A DNA stretch of 64,000 nt from Paenibacillus xerothermodurans (GCF_002220865.2 NZ_NHRJ02000004.1:62001-126000); one strand, 5' to 3'; positions 26,720-36,061 are shown, counted from the stretch's first letter. Numbers and translations: made by a program. The notes: a model not told the origin generated them from the sequence alone.

Positions 26720-27625
26720 TCAAGATGTGCTTTTTTTATTGCCCAGCGTGAAGTCGCGCAAGAAGGCCTGAAACACTTCCGCGACATGCGGCAGCTTCTC
26801 TCCTGTCCGTTGAATCAGTCCTATGCTGCGAGTGACCTGCGGCTCCGTCACCCTGACTTTCGCAGGCTGCAGCTGGCTGATCTCCGTCAAAGCCATCTCC
26901 GGGAGTAAGCTCACTCCCATGCCCGCGGCAACGAGCCCTCGGATCGTATCCGTCTCTTCCCCCTCAAAGCCGATCTGAGGTACAAAGCCAGCCTTCGCGC
27001 ATGCTTCCAAAACGATGTTGCGGAGAGAGTACTCCTCGCTAAACATGACGAATGCCTCGTCTTTCAGCTGCTCCAGTCTGATGGTTCCCATTTGGGCCAG
27101 GTCATGTCCTTCGGGCACGATCGCGTAGAGCTCCTCTCGCAGCAGCAGGTCACCGCTCACGTACTCATTTTGCTCCGGGAACGGGGAGATAAAGGCTAAA
27201 TCCAGCTCTCCTTTGATGACATCACGGATGAGACTATTATATGTGCCCTGACGCAGACGGAATTTCACATTGGGGTGGAGCTGACGAAATCTCGCTACCA
27301 CAGTCGGCAGCAGATTGATACCCAAGCTGTGGGGAAAACCGATGCGAATCTCGCCCGCTTCAGGATCAAGAAACTCACGCGCTTCATTCACGGCCCTGTC
27401 TAAATCCCGCAATATCTGCTCCATCCGGCCTAAAAACTTTTTCCCGACGGTCGTCAACTGAAGATTGCGCCCCTTCTGGACGAATAATGGGACTCCGAGC
27501 TCCTCCTCCAGTTGATGAATTTGCCTGCTCACCGCAGACTGTGCTACGTGCAGCTCTTCCGCGGCCTGTGTTACATGCTGTTTCTTCGCTACCTTGACAA
27601 AGTATTGCAGCTGTCTGATTTCCAC
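26720..27625 (-). CDS. LysR-family regulator close to GltC
   Basis: About 301 residues with an N-terminal winged HTH (VTQAAEELHVAQSAVSRQIHQLEEELGVPLF) given here in part, and a periplasmic-binding-like sensor (about 88-290). Sequence details (IRQLQYFVKVA, GRNLQLTTVGKKFL, IGFPHSLGINLLP) resemble B. subtilis GltC, the activator of glutamate synthase genes. No gltAB is in the window; the divergent neighbour is tpx, so it may control that gene or a distant one. GTG 27625 after AAGGAG is the chosen start. Confidence 0.85.
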   Translation of the reverse strand: MEIRQLQYFVKVAKKQHVTQAAEELHVAQSAVSRQIHQLEEELGVPLFVQKGRNLQLTTVGKKFLGRMEQILRDLDRAVNEAREFLDPEAGEIRIGFPHSLGINLLPTVVARFRQLHPNVKFRLRQGTYNSLIRDVIKGELDLAFISPFPEQNEYVSGDLLLREELYAIVPEGHDLAQMGTIRLEQLKDEAFVMFSEEYSLRNIVLEACAKAGFVPQIGFEGEETDTIRGLVAAGMGVSLLPEMALTEISQLQPAKVRVTEPQVTRSIGLIQRTGEKLPHVAEVFQAFLRDFTLGNKKSTS

Positions 27626-27683
27626 AGCGGGTCTCCTTCCCATTGGACAAATGCCTTTTGAAAAGCTTATAATAAATCTTGGT

Positions 27684-27710
27684 TAAATACCAATCATTCT
27701 CATTGTATAT
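27684..27710. promoter_or_regulatory. Fur/PerR-like box candidate before tpx
   Basis: The stretch reads TGAGAAT-G-ATTGGTA on the minus strand, partly matching the 7-1-7 Fur-family operator (TGATAAT-N-ATTATCA). It sits 20-45 bp before the tpx start. The match is incomplete. Confidence 0.3.
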
Positions 27711-27730
27711 TAAGGAGGCCCACGTACAAA

Positions 27731-28249
27731 ATGACACAAGAGCGTACCGGAGTAGCAACTCTGAAAGGCAATCCGATTACATTGCTCGGACCTGAAGTAA
27801 AGGTAGGGGACAAGGCTCCAGATTTCAAGGTCAACAAGAACCTGATGGAGCAAGTATCCTTGGCTGAATTCGCAGGGAAAGTGAAATTAATCAGTGTAGT
27901 CCCGTCTTTGGACACTGGCGTATGTGATGCTCAAACTCGCCGGTTTAACGAAGAGGCGGCAAAGCTTGGTGACAATGTGGTTGTACTTACTATCAGTGTG
28001 GACCTTCCGTTTGCTCAATCACGTTGGTGCGGCGCCGCCGGCATCGATAAAGTCATCACTCTATCCGATTATAAAGACCATTCCTTCGGTCTCGCGTACG
28101 GTGTATTAATTAAAGAGATTCAGCTTGATATGCGATCTATCTTCGTGATTGATGCGAACGACACTGTGCAATATGTTGAATACTTGCAGGAAATGACAGA
28201 ACATCCGAACTATGAGAACGCTATTGCAGCAGTTCAAAAGCTCGTATAA
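27731..28249 (+). CDS. tpx: thiol peroxidase (atypical 2-Cys peroxiredoxin)
   Basis: A 172-residue peroxiredoxin reducing hydroperoxides with thioredoxin. Peroxidatic Cys65 lies in PSLDTGVCDAQTRRF and the resolving Cys100 in RWCGAAG, the spacing of the Tpx class. AAGGAGG precedes the start and an intrinsic terminator follows the stop. It is divergent from the GltC-like regulator. Confidence 0.96.
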   Translation: MTQERTGVATLKGNPITLLGPEVKVGDKAPDFKVNKNLMEQVSLAEFAGKVKLISVVPSLDTGVCDAQTRRFNEEAAKLGDNVVVLTISVDLPFAQSRWCGAAGIDKVITLSDYKDHSFGLAYGVLIKEIQLDMRSIFVIDANDTVQYVEYLQEMTEHPNYENAIAAVQKLV

Positions 28250-28252
28250 TCC

Positions 28253-28293
28253 AAAAAAACAGCGGAGAAGCTCAGCCTCTCTGCTGTTTTTAT
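28253..28293 (+). terminator. terminator of tpx
   Basis: AAACAGCGGAGA pairs with TCTCTGCTGTTT, followed by TTATT. Confidence 0.85.
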
Positions 28294-28438
28294 TATCACA
28301 TCAGGTTCAAAGTTTCATCCATGGGATGATCCTACTGATAGCGATGCAAGCTCCAAGTTCGCCCGTGTCCGCACGGCAAGCTGTTTATATGTATAATCCC
28401 GGCTGGAATCTACGAGAATATCAGGGGCTGTATGTCCA

Positions 28439-28831
28439 TCACTGCTGTTCAATTTTGTAAGCCGCAAGGCGACGGTCCAACTGTCTGTAGATCTCCAAAA
28501 TCGTCCTGTAATTCGAACCGAGATCACCGAAGGACCCGCGTGAGGCCGAGTAAATATCGATTGCAGTTTTAACCGGGTTGATTCCGAATAGAGTCAAAGT
28601 AATGTCCTGCGTTCGCCCAGTCACCGTTTTTCGTTCTACCACGATCTCTCCGACACTTTTTACCTCATGAAGCAGTTTGTAACCGTTCATTTTCTTAAAC
28701 ATATTGGTTACCTCATCCCATACCTCATCCTTAGAAAGTTTATAGTATCGGGTTTTCAACGCCGGGTCTTTCGCTTTCTCACCGGTAGTTTCCTGACTGC
28801 GAATGATCCCGATCAAGGTGCGCTTCAACAA
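28439..28831 (-). CDS. conserved hypothetical cytosolic protein
   Basis: I cannot assign a family with certainty. 130 residues without signal peptide or membrane span; the middle (YKLLHEVKSVGEIVVERKT..., shown in part) and the segment FGINPVKTAIDIYSASRGSFGDLG look strongly conserved in type, suggesting a compact beta-rich domain with a C-terminal helix. The TTG start lies six bases after GGAGGG. Monocistronic by position. Confidence 0.7.
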   Translation of the reverse strand: MLKRTLIGIIRSQETTGEKAKDPALKTRYYKLSKDEVWDEVTNMFKKMNGYKLLHEVKSVGEIVVERKTVTGRTQDITLTLFGINPVKTAIDIYSASRGSFGDLGSNYRTILEIYRQLDRRLAAYKIEQQ

Positions 28832-29171
28832 AGCTTTCCCTCCTCATAGAAGTTGCAATGCAATTTACGCAAACACATTTAGTTACAATTCTATCATCAT
28901 TCTTACACCGGATAAAGAGTTATTTCACATTTTAGACAATATTATGTGGCTTCTATTAAAAATATCTACAATTCAATGACATTTCTGTGACGGCCATCCC
29001 AGCGAGCACATTGGCAGTCATCTGCCATGGCCGGAGGGTGGATTCCCCGCTTCGCATGATTCATATGCATATGGCGCGCGGCAGGATTTTCTTCGTAGAA
29101 TGCGAATATATATGATATACATTAGTTCATCGAATAAACTAAGTATAAAACTTCTGTGGGGTGGATGGGTC
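28832..29171. other. intergenic region with xylB control sites
   Basis: Besides the XylR-type operator at 29122-29142 and a possible -10 (TATGAT) at 29111-29116 I see no gene. The left part is the upstream region of the divergent hypothetical gene. Confidence 0.5.
29122..29142. promoter_or_regulatory. XylR-type operator
   Basis: A perfect TTAGTT-N9-AACTAA inverted repeat directly after a TATGAT -10 candidate and 30 bp before the xylB start. XylR operators of Bacillales have the TTAGTTT...AAACTAA form. Confidence 0.7.
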
Positions 29172-30704
29172 ATGTCTTATTTTTTAGGAATTGATCTGGG
29201 CACGTCGGCTGTAAAATGCGTACTGGTTGACAGTGCAGGTACGGTCAAAGCCAGCCATAGCGTGGAGTATCCCTTGCTGCAGCCTGAGCCCGGCTGGGCG
29301 GAACAGCATCCCGAGGATTGGTGGCGGAGCACCGCAGCGGCCATCCGAGCACTATTGGCAAAAGCTTCGGTCTCTGGCGGAGAGGTCGTTGGTGTGGGGC
29401 TATCAGGACAAATGCATGGTTCGGTTTTTCTCGACAGCGATCGGAAAGTGGTGCGACCAGCGCTGCTCTGGTGCGACCAGAGGACTGCCGCTGAATGCGA
29501 GTGGATCGAGCAAGCCGTCGGCATAACGGAGCTCGGCCGGTTGACGGGAAATCGTGCGTTAACGGGCTTCACGGCGCCCAAGCTGATTTGGCTGCGCAAC
29601 CACGAACCGCATCATTACGCGAGAACGGCACACGTACTGCTGCCAAAAGACTACGTGAGGCTGCAGCTCACCGGCGAATTAGGCATGGATATGGCGGATG
29701 CCAGCGGCACACTGCTGCTGGATGTGGCCAACCGTTCGTGGTCGTCCGAAGTGGCGCGTGCGCTGGGTCTTCCGCTAGAATGGCTGCCGCCGCTATACGA
29801 GAGCAATGATGTCGTTGGACAGGTACTGGATGGCGCGGCTGAGCTCACAGGGCTCGCGCCCGGCACACCGGTAGTGGCGGGCGGCGGAGATCAAGCATGC
29901 GGCGCGGTCGGTGTAGGCGTAGTTCAGCAGGGCATCGCCTCCGTAGCCCTTGGTACGTCCGGCGTGGTGTTCGTACACGACGATACGTATCAAGCCGATA
30001 CGGAGTTCCGGCTGCATTCCTTTTGCCACGGCGTACCCGGCAAGTGGCACCGTATGGGCGTCATGCTGGCGGCAGGCGGCTCGTTTCAATGGTGGAAAAA
30101 CCACTTTGCGTCGGATGAGCTGCAGCAGGTGGAAGCCAATGGCGGCGATGTGTACAGCTATCTGACCGCGCTAGCAGAAACGGCTCCGCTGGGCAGCGAA
30201 GGCCTGCTGTTCCTTCCTTATTTGACCGGCGAGCGCACCCCTCACCCAGACCCAAAAGCTCGTGGCGGTTTTATCGGCCTAAACATGCGGCACACCAGAG
30301 CCCATCTCACCCGTGCGGTCCTCGAAGGCATCACCTTCGGATTACGAGACTCCATGGAGCTCATCACCGCGTCCGGCGTTGAAATCCGCGAACTGCGCGT
30401 CAACGGCGGCGGTGCACGCAGCCTGTTCTGGAGGCAAATGATCGCGGATGTTTTCGGCTATCCTGTCGTGACAGTCAACTCCACTGACGGTCCGGCGTAC
30501 GGCGCGGCTCTGTTGGCTGCTTCCGGGGTGCTGCAACGGGATGTGAGCGTTCTCTGCCAAGAGTGGATTAAGGTGGTCCACCGCGTGGAGCCAGACAAGA
30601 ACCAACAGAGGCGCTATGAGCAATATTACGAAGTGTACCGTTCGCTGTATCCCGCTTTGCGCTGCACCCTGCATCAGTTGAGTGATTTGGCGGTGTCTAA
30701 ATAA
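29172..30704 (+). CDS. xylB: xylulokinase
   Basis: Phosphorylates D-xylulose to xylulose 5-phosphate. It is a 510-residue FGGY kinase: the N-terminal phosphate loop FLGIDLGTSAVK, the GLSGQMHGS and WCDQRT substrate motifs, and the C-terminal ALGTSGVVF and NGGGARS motifs. ATG 29172 follows GGGGTGG. Xylose isomerase and a xylose transporter are not in the window, so the gene stands apart from a full xyl operon although it has a XylR-like operator. Confidence 0.93.
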   Translation: MSYFLGIDLGTSAVKCVLVDSAGTVKASHSVEYPLLQPEPGWAEQHPEDWWRSTAAAIRALLAKASVSGGEVVGVGLSGQMHGSVFLDSDRKVVRPALLWCDQRTAAECEWIEQAVGITELGRLTGNRALTGFTAPKLIWLRNHEPHHYARTAHVLLPKDYVRLQLTGELGMDMADASGTLLLDVANRSWSSEVARALGLPLEWLPPLYESNDVVGQVLDGAAELTGLAPGTPVVAGGGDQACGAVGVGVVQQGIASVALGTSGVVFVHDDTYQADTEFRLHSFCHGVPGKWHRMGVMLAAGGSFQWWKNHFASDELQQVEANGGDVYSYLTALAETAPLGSEGLLFLPYLTGERTPHPDPKARGGFIGLNMRHTRAHLTRAVLEGITFGLRDSMELITASGVEIRELRVNGGGARSLFWRQMIADVFGYPVVTVNSTDGPAYGAALLAASGVLQRDVSVLCQEWIKVVHRVEPDKNQQRRYEQYYEVYRSLYPALRCTLHQLSDLAVSK

Positions 30705-30886
30705 TTTGGTGTGAGAGAGTTCGAGCTGTTGTCGTGCCGCGGCAGGCAAAATATTATGCGTGCACGAACATTAACTGTTCGGCCCATCAGGCCGGCATAT
30801 GAGCATGCATGGAACGTCCGTCGCGGCATGCCGACAGCCCACATCGGGTGATTACAACCAGAATCTGCGGCGCCTATATGAATAGC

Positions 30887-30935
30887 AAAAAAGCCTAGCT
30901 TGGGCTCAATGTTTGAGACTCAAGCAGGCTTTTTA
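30887..30935. terminator. bidirectional terminator between xylB and the aldolase gene
   Basis: AAAAAGCCT...GCTTG pairs with CAAGC...AGGCTTTTT; T-runs on both strands. Confidence 0.85.
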
Positions 30936-30944
30936 AAACATGAA

Positions 30945-31601
30945 TTAAAACTGACTTAGTTTCGCGCCTTCCCAATCGGCTAAGAAACGCTCGATGCCTG
31001 TGTCGGTGAGCGGATGCTTGACCATGCCCTGGATAACTTTATAAGGCACTGTCGCAATATCTGCACCAAGCAGCGCCGCTTCGATGACATGAGCGGAGTG
31101 GCGTACGCTGGCTGAAATGATTTCAGACTGAATATTATGTACTTTAAAAATTGCGCTAATCTCTTTGATCAGATTCATCCCAACCTGGTTGATGTCATCC
31201 AACCGTCCGATAAATGGGGACACGTAAGTTGCACCTGCTCGAGCTGCAAGCAACGCCTGAGGTGAGCTGAAAATGAGTGTCACATTCGTTTTAATACCTT
31301 GCTCTGTGAAAATTTTAGTCGCTTTCAAACCGTCCTCGGTCATAGGAACTTTTACAACGATGTTGTCCCCCAAGGCTGCGAGCTGTTTGCCCTGCTCCAC
31401 CATTTCCTTGGCTTCCAGGCTAATAACCTCAGCGCTGATAGGCAGATTGCCCACTATGGAAGCGATCTCTTTTACTGTCTCAAAAAAATCTCTGCCTTCT
31501 TTTGCGATAAGGGAAGGATTTGTCGTGACTCCTGCGATAACTCCCAATTCATGTGCTTTGCGAATTTCCTCTACGTTCGCTGTGTCGATGAACAGTTTCA
31601 A
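30945..31601 (-). CDS. Fsa/TalC-type transaldolase-like aldolase
   Basis: About 218 residues, the short form of the transaldolase family. It shows [11 protein letters not shown] at the start, GVTTNPSLI, the Schiff-base Lys in VVKVPMT, and the [12 protein letters not shown] and SPFIGRLDD motifs. Members are transaldolases of the pentose phosphate path or fructose 6-phosphate aldolases; sequence alone does not settle it. A GTG at 31613 overlaps the GGAAGG site, so TTG 31601 is preferred. A 6S-like RNA lies directly upstream on the same strand. Confidence 0.9.
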   Translation of the reverse strand: MKLFIDTANVEEIRKAHELGVIAGVTTNPSLIAKEGRDFFETVKEIASIVGNLPISAEVISLEAKEMVEQGKQLAALGDNIVVKVPMTEDGLKATKIFTEQGIKTNVTLIFSSPQALLAARAGATYVSPFIGRLDDINQVGMNLIKEISAIFKVHNIQSEIISASVRHSAHVIEAALLGADIATVPYKVIQGMVKHPLTDTGIERFLADWEGAKLSQF

Positions 31602-31648
31602 AACTTTTGTCACCCTTCCAATGATGGTTTTCCTCTTCCAAAAAATAC

Positions 31649-31833
31649 AAAAAAACCCGCAGATGCCGTCCGATTTAGCGTTTCAAACCCGCTCTCGCAG
31701 GTGGGTGTCCGCAGAATCGCTTTTGAGATCCCCTTTCGGGGGCATGTCAGCCGCGCTTCAATGTAGGTCTCCCAAGAAACAGTCATTGGTTCAAAACAAC
31801 TTAAAACCGAAACGAACACCGCAGGATTTGCTG
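31649..31833 (-). ncRNA. ssrS: 6S-like regulatory RNA (SsrS/BsrA type)
   Basis: About 185 nt with its own promoter and terminator and no open frame. The 5' end (TCCTGCGGTGTTCGTT) resembles the start of Bacillus 6S-1 RNA (TCCTG..GTGTT.GTT), and pairs with the 3' end (GGCATCTGCGGGTT), so the closing stem doubles as the U-tailed terminator; the inner part has internal stems including CCCCCGAAAGGGG. 6S RNA mimics an open promoter and binds the sigma-A RNA polymerase. Assignment rests on shape and the 5' motif, not on a model search. Confidence 0.6.
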
Positions 31834-31840
31834 TAAACCC

Positions 31841-31869
31841 ATTATATGATCTTTCGGCGAGAAAGTAAA
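31841..31869 (-). promoter_or_regulatory. promoter of the 6S-like RNA
   Basis: TTTACT, 17-bp spacer, TATAAT on the minus strand; the RNA starts about seven bases downstream. Confidence 0.65.
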
Positions 31870-31903
31870 CCTCACTTCTACTCCCAACGTAGTTAAATAA
31901 TAG

Positions 31904-32752
31904 TCAACTCAGCTTCTGGCTCTGCGCGCCCTCGTCATGCGCCACCGCAGCAGTGCTCACATGATCAGTGTCTGACTTGTCCATTGCGCTCCGCTGCTGC
32001 CCTGCATCGGCTGCCCCGTTCTGCTCCGCTTCTTTGGCCGCTTCCTCCTCAGAGAGCTTCTGTTGAGCCATTTGCAGCTTACCAAAGATCAGATTAAAGT
32101 GCCAAAAAGAGATGATGGCGATCAAGCTGCCCATGAAAAACGGAATTAAAAATGTAAACTGCGTTAAACTTATATACACCACTAACAGGTTGCCCACAAT
32201 CATGCTGACAGAGCGTATCGGATGACCGATCGTGATCAATAGAGCGCTTTTCAAAATTTGAAACAGCTTCATATGAAGATGAGATAAGATCGAAAAGAAG
32301 TGAAAGAGCGAGATCGACACCACAACTGTAAGCGTCAACACTAAAAAGCGTAAAACTCCCAGTAAGCCGCCTTGCGTACCATAATATCTGAAGTTTGTGT
32401 ACAAAATTACAGCCAACAGGCAATACACGAAGCCACCTAGCATGCTTTGCAAAAAGTTTTCTTTGTACCCGCGGAAAAATGTTTTGCACAGCGGCGCATC
32501 CTCTTCACCCGTCAGCCACTTTCTGGCCACCGTGTACATCGCTGTTGTCGATGGAAACAAGGTGAACGGCGATAGCACCGCCAACAGAATGAACGTTGAT
32601 AAAAGCTGTTCGGGCGATTCAGCTTGAAGTAAGGTGAGCGCGATGATGAAAAAGGGGAATGCGCACACGACCCATAAAACGTTAATGACGGATAACCGCA
32701 TAATCCACTCCGAGATGCGGTAAAAGCCTCCCATGATGCCTCTAAATTCCAA
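31904..32752 (-). CDS. DUF624 (YesL-family) membrane protein
   Basis: 282 residues with five to six membrane spans (first near 20-42) and a hydrophilic, Gln/Glu/Ala-rich C-terminal tail of about 60 residues. The start region (GGFYRISEWIMRLSVINVLWVVCAFPFF, described in part) is typical for YesL proteins, which often accompany sugar ABC transporters; none is nearby. TTG 32752 is seven bases from GGAGGG, hence the start. Confidence 0.85.
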   Translation of the reverse strand: MEFRGIMGGFYRISEWIMRLSVINVLWVVCAFPFFIIALTLLQAESPEQLLSTFILLAVLSPFTLFPSTTAMYTVARKWLTGEEDAPLCKTFFRGYKENFLQSMLGGFVYCLLAVILYTNFRYYGTQGGLLGVLRFLVLTLTVVVSISLFHFFSILSHLHMKLFQILKSALLITIGHPIRSVSMIVGNLLVVYISLTQFTFLIPFFMGSLIAIISFWHFNLIFGKLQMAQQKLSEEEAAKEAEQNGAADAGQQRSAMDKSDTDHVSTAAVAHDEGAQSQKLS

Positions 32753-33049
32753 AACAACACCCTCCTCATCTAATCACCAACCGTCCTCTGCCCTCATTAT
32801 AGCTTATTTCTGTTGTTCCCGGTAGTTGTCTTTTTGACCGGATAGGCAGGTTTCGCGGCCACAGGATATCCGTCTGCGCGCATTGCCCGCACCACCCGTA
32901 CGGGCCACGACCATCTGCGCGGCATCCCGCACCCGTTCCTCAGGCCACACCGTCTGCGCGCATTGCCGCAACCGCCCGCGCGGATACGACTACCCACGTA
33001 CGCGCCGCAGCGCGACAATCGCCGACAGTACCCGCGCCAGACGCAACAA
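32753..33049. other. GC-rich intergenic stretch with imperfect repeats
   Basis: CCGTCTGCGCGCATTGCC occurs at about 32868 and again at about 32950, and a related GACCATCTGCGCGGCAT lies between. Frames here have no ribosome site. A TATAAT on the minus strand near 32797 may serve the DUF624 gene. Confidence 0.5.
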
Positions 33050-33085
33050 AAAAAGGTGGAGCTTATGTTGCGAGCTCCACCTTTC
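33050..33085 (-). terminator. terminator of cshA
   Basis: AAAGGTGGAGCT / AGCTCCACCTTT stem; on the minus strand seven T follow. Confidence 0.9.
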
Positions 33086-33091
33086 GGGTTA

Positions 33092-34666
33092 TTAACGTTT
33101 TGCAAGATCATCGTTCGCGCGGGCGGACGTGGACCGGTTAAATCCGCGATCGCGTCCGTAGTCGCGCCCTTCACCGCGGCCGCCGCCACGGCCATAGTCT
33201 CTACCGCCGTCTCTGCGCTGAGAACGGCCATAGCCACCGGAGCGCTCGCCATATCTTCTGTCTCCACCACGTGCATTGCCTGCAGTGCCGTAGCTACCGG
33301 ACGGTTTGCGGCCCGCGCTGCGTACATCATTTCTTCTCTTGCGTGCGCGCAGCGGCTCTTCCGGAGTCAACTCGACAGTAACGTCCTTCTTCTCACCGGT
33401 GAGCAGCTTCATAGCCGCCGCCAGCAAGTGGACCGAATCATGCTGCTCCAAGAGCTGAATGGCCAAACCTTTGTATTCGTTGTGATCTTCCTTGTCCAGC
33501 AACTGCAAGATACGTTCCGCCGTCATCTTCTGCTTGCCTTCGATCGCTTCAGCCAGGCTAGGCATTGGCTTCTTGGCGATTTTATGACGCGTCAACCGTT
33601 CGATGAAATTCAAGTGATCGATTTCTCTTGGTGTTACGAAGGTATATGCAGCGCCTTCCTTACCTGCACGGCCGGTACGGCCGATACGATGCACGTAGCT
33701 CTCAGGATCCTGCGGCAGATCGAAGTTGATCACGTGCGTTACGCCGGAGACATCCAGACCCCGTGCAGCTACGTCTGTCGCCACAAGCACGTCGATACTG
33801 CCGTCACGGAATTTTCTCATTACGTTGTCACGTTGATTTTGCGACAAGTCACCGTGCAAGCCTTCTGCAGTGTAGCCGCGCTTTTGCAAGCCTTCGGCCA
33901 ACTCATCTACGCGGCGCTTGGTGCGGCCGAATATGATCGCGAGCTCTGGAGATTCCATGTCCAGCAAGCGGCACAAAGTGTCAAACTTCTGTCTTTCCTG
34001 AAGCTCGATGTATGATTGCTCAATCAATGGTGCGCTAACCTGCTTAGGGATCACCGAAACATGCTCAGGGTTGTTCAAAAACTGTTGAGCCAGTCTTTGG
34101 ATGTTGGCCGGCATGGTAGCCGAGAACAACATGGTATGACGCTCACTTGGCACCAGCTTCAAAATGGATTGGATGTCATCCATGAAGCCCATATCCAGCA
34201 TTTCGTCCGCCTCATCCAAAATGACCGTTTGAACATCGTCCAACTTGATGGTTTTACGGTTAATATGGTCTAACAGACGACCTGGTGTGCCGATGATGAT
34301 TTGCGGTCTTTTCTTCAAAGCGCGAATTTGCTTCACGATATCTTGGCCGCCGTAGATCGGCAGCGAACGAATTCCTTTGAATCTGCCGAGCTTTTCAATT
34401 TCCTCAGCCACTTGGATTGCCAACTCACGGGTTGGACACATAATCAAAGCAACGATTTTCTCTTCCTTAACATCGATTTTATTAACGAGCGGGATACCAA
34501 ACGCCGCTGTTTTACCTGTACCGGTTTGGGCCTGACCGATCAGGTCGCGATTTTCCATTGCGATCGGGATTGCCTTCTCTTGAATCGGGGTGGATTCTTC
34601 GAAGCCCATTTCCGTAATGGCACGCAGTACCTTTGGCTCAAGACCGAATTCGCTGAAATTTTTCAA
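33092..34666 (-). CDS. cshA: DEAD-box RNA helicase (CshA type)
   Basis: A 524-residue ATP-dependent RNA helicase involved in RNA decay and cold growth. Motifs: Q motif (STPIQ), AQTGTGKT (46-53), PTRELA, GTPGR, DEAD (151-154), SAT, and HRIGRTGR. The tail (about 440-524) is rich in RGG/GYGR repeats that bind RNA. The start appears to be TTG 34666, eleven bases after AAAGGAG; a closer ATG (AAGGAGAATG) opens only a 12-codon frame, MKTFEKF..., that is shifted relative to the helicase. The shift is worth checking. Confidence 0.94.
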   Translation of the reverse strand: MKNFSEFGLEPKVLRAITEMGFEESTPIQEKAIPIAMENRDLIGQAQTGTGKTAAFGIPLVNKIDVKEEKIVALIMCPTRELAIQVAEEIEKLGRFKGIRSLPIYGGQDIVKQIRALKKRPQIIIGTPGRLLDHINRKTIKLDDVQTVILDEADEMLDMGFMDDIQSILKLVPSERHTMLFSATMPANIQRLAQQFLNNPEHVSVIPKQVSAPLIEQSYIELQERQKFDTLCRLLDMESPELAIIFGRTKRRVDELAEGLQKRGYTAEGLHGDLSQNQRDNVMRKFRDGSIDVLVATDVAARGLDVSGVTHVINFDLPQDPESYVHRIGRTGRAGKEGAAYTFVTPREIDHLNFIERLTRHKIAKKPMPSLAEAIEGKQKMTAERILQLLDKEDHNEYKGLAIQLLEQHDSVHLLAAAMKLLTGEKKDVTVELTPEEPLRARKRRNDVRSAGRKPSGSYGTAGNARGGDRRYGERSGGYGRSQRRDGGRDYGRGGGRGEGRDYGRDRGFNRSTSARANDDLAKR

Positions 34667-35004
34667 ATGTCTTCATTCTCCTTTTAAATAGGGTTCTAGT
34701 TTGTATATACCCTTAAGTGCGTCTCCTATATCCTTTTATCTGCAAAAAGCGTCCGAAGCACTCGTAATTACATACGCCAGGCCGTACTTAAGAATATCTT
34801 TAGTATTATACCACAGACAGAAACAATATTCCAGAAAGACGGCTATCATTATTAGGCTCCGAGTGAAACCCATCGCCGCCGCGTCAACATAACCAGGTAT
34901 CATGCGATAATTGCGGATGTGCTCCATACACAAGCCGAGCGCTGCTGCAGCTGCCAATGTGGACACAGAAACCGTCCATGTCAAATTTCAATAGAGAGCC
35001 GCGT
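34667..35004. other. intergenic region upstream of cshA
   Basis: It contains the cshA upstream region with a small AGGGT/ACCCT hairpin (about 34688-34711). A minus-strand frame at 34736-34984 has a membrane-like stretch but no ribosome site, and is left out. Confidence 0.45.
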
Positions 35005-35172
35005 ATGACGAATTATCCCATTCTGCCTGAAGGCACACAAGTCTATGCTAGTATTGGCGTTGACCAGCCCGAATATGTAATATACGGCAGAATCGGCGGC
35101 AGCGCTTCGCCACACGCCGCTCGGTTGGAAACACATTATTTCATCCATACTAAGCGTATCAACGCGAAGTGA
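35005..35172 (+). CDS. small hypothetical protein
   Basis: 55 residues from ATG 35005 (MTNYPILPEG...), after a weak GAGAG site; in-frame ATGs at 34957 and 34978 are possible. No motif, signal or membrane span. It ends 13 bp before a YitT-family gene whose ribosome site overlaps the space between them, so both may share a transcript. Confidence 0.35.
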   Translation: MTNYPILPEGTQVYASIGVDQPEYVIYGRIGGSASPHAARLETHYFIHTKRINAK

Positions 35173-35185
35173 GGAGGTTACCCCG

Positions 35186-36010
35186 TTGGTGCGGTCTTGG
35201 GTTGGTGCGCTGTTAGCGATCACAGCTGGTGCAGCTATAATAGCGATCAGTTTCAATTGGTTTCTTGTACCCCGCCAGCTGTTAACCGGCGGTTTGTCGG
35301 GGATTTCGATGATTATAAGCTATTTAACGGGGTGGAGCATCTCTCTCGTTTATTTGTTCAGCAACCTTCCTGTTATCGTGATAGGTCTTATTCGTATCGG
35401 CCGCAGATTCGTTACACTTAGTGTTGTATCCGTCATTTTGACGACATGGTTCCTTACTCTCATACCTGAGTATCCGATCGCCAATGACGATATTCTGGCA
35501 GCGGTTACCGGCGGCGTGTTGATGGGGCTTGCAACAGGCATTTCTATGCGAGCCGGCGGGTCGACAGGGGGATTTGACATTGTCGGGGCCATTTTAACAC
35601 AAAAACGCGATTTTCCGTTGGGGACTGTGCTGTTTATGCTCAACGGGGGTGTGATTGTGGCACTCGGTTACTTTCAGCGGGATTGGGATCTCGCATTGTA
35701 CTCCATGCTATCTATTTACATTACCGGCAGAGTGGTTGACATGATCCATACCCGGCATTTAAAAGTCACTCTCTTCATCATCACCCACCACAAGGACCGG
35801 TTGTTGGAGAAGCTCATGCAAGTCGAGCGGGGGGTTACTGTGATGCAGTCGGAAGGCGCCTATTCGAAAAAACCGCAGCACGTCCTGATGACCGTCACTA
35901 CCCGCTTCGAACTGGTCAGTTTGCAGCAGATGATACGTGAAACAGATCCAGGCGCTTTCGTTAATATCGTGGAGACCACCGGGATAATCGGCCAGTTCCG
36001 CCGGGGGTAG
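35186..36010 (+). CDS. YitT-family (DUF161/DUF2179) membrane protein
   Basis: 274 residues: five or six spans with the family motif MRAGGSTGGFDIVG in the middle, and a C-terminal soluble DUF2179 domain (about 205-270, ISTHH-like ... VMTVTTR, ending near DPGAFV). Function unknown; widely conserved in Firmicutes. TTG 35186 follows GAGGAGG by eight bases. Confidence 0.88.
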   Translation: MVRSWVGALLAITAGAAIIAISFNWFLVPRQLLTGGLSGISMIISYLTGWSISLVYLFSNLPVIVIGLIRIGRRFVTLSVVSVILTTWFLTLIPEYPIANDDILAAVTGGVLMGLATGISMRAGGSTGGFDIVGAILTQKRDFPLGTVLFMLNGGVIVALGYFQRDWDLALYSMLSIYITGRVVDMIHTRHLKVTLFIITHHKDRLLEKLMQVERGVTVMQSEGAYSKKPQHVLMTVTTRFELVSLQQMIRETDPGAFVNIVETTGIIGQFRRG

Positions 36011-36052
36011 AAGGGTGATGGCATATTAATCCATACATATTTTTTTTGCATG

Positions 36053-36061
36053 TGGTATACT
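36053..36061 (+). promoter_or_regulatory. extended -10 promoter (TGGTATACT)
   Basis: ATGTGGTATACTGGAA here and ATGTGGTATACTAGAA at 43332 share almost the same extended -10. It would serve the small gene at 36154. Confidence 0.45.

Noticed and set aside
32963-34015. 350-codon plus-strand frame
   Set aside because: It is antisense to cshA, which has all DEAD-box motifs; no ribosome site or protein features.
34736-34984. 82-codon minus-strand frame with a hydrophobic stretch
   Set aside because: TTG start without a ribosome site, in the leader region of cshA.
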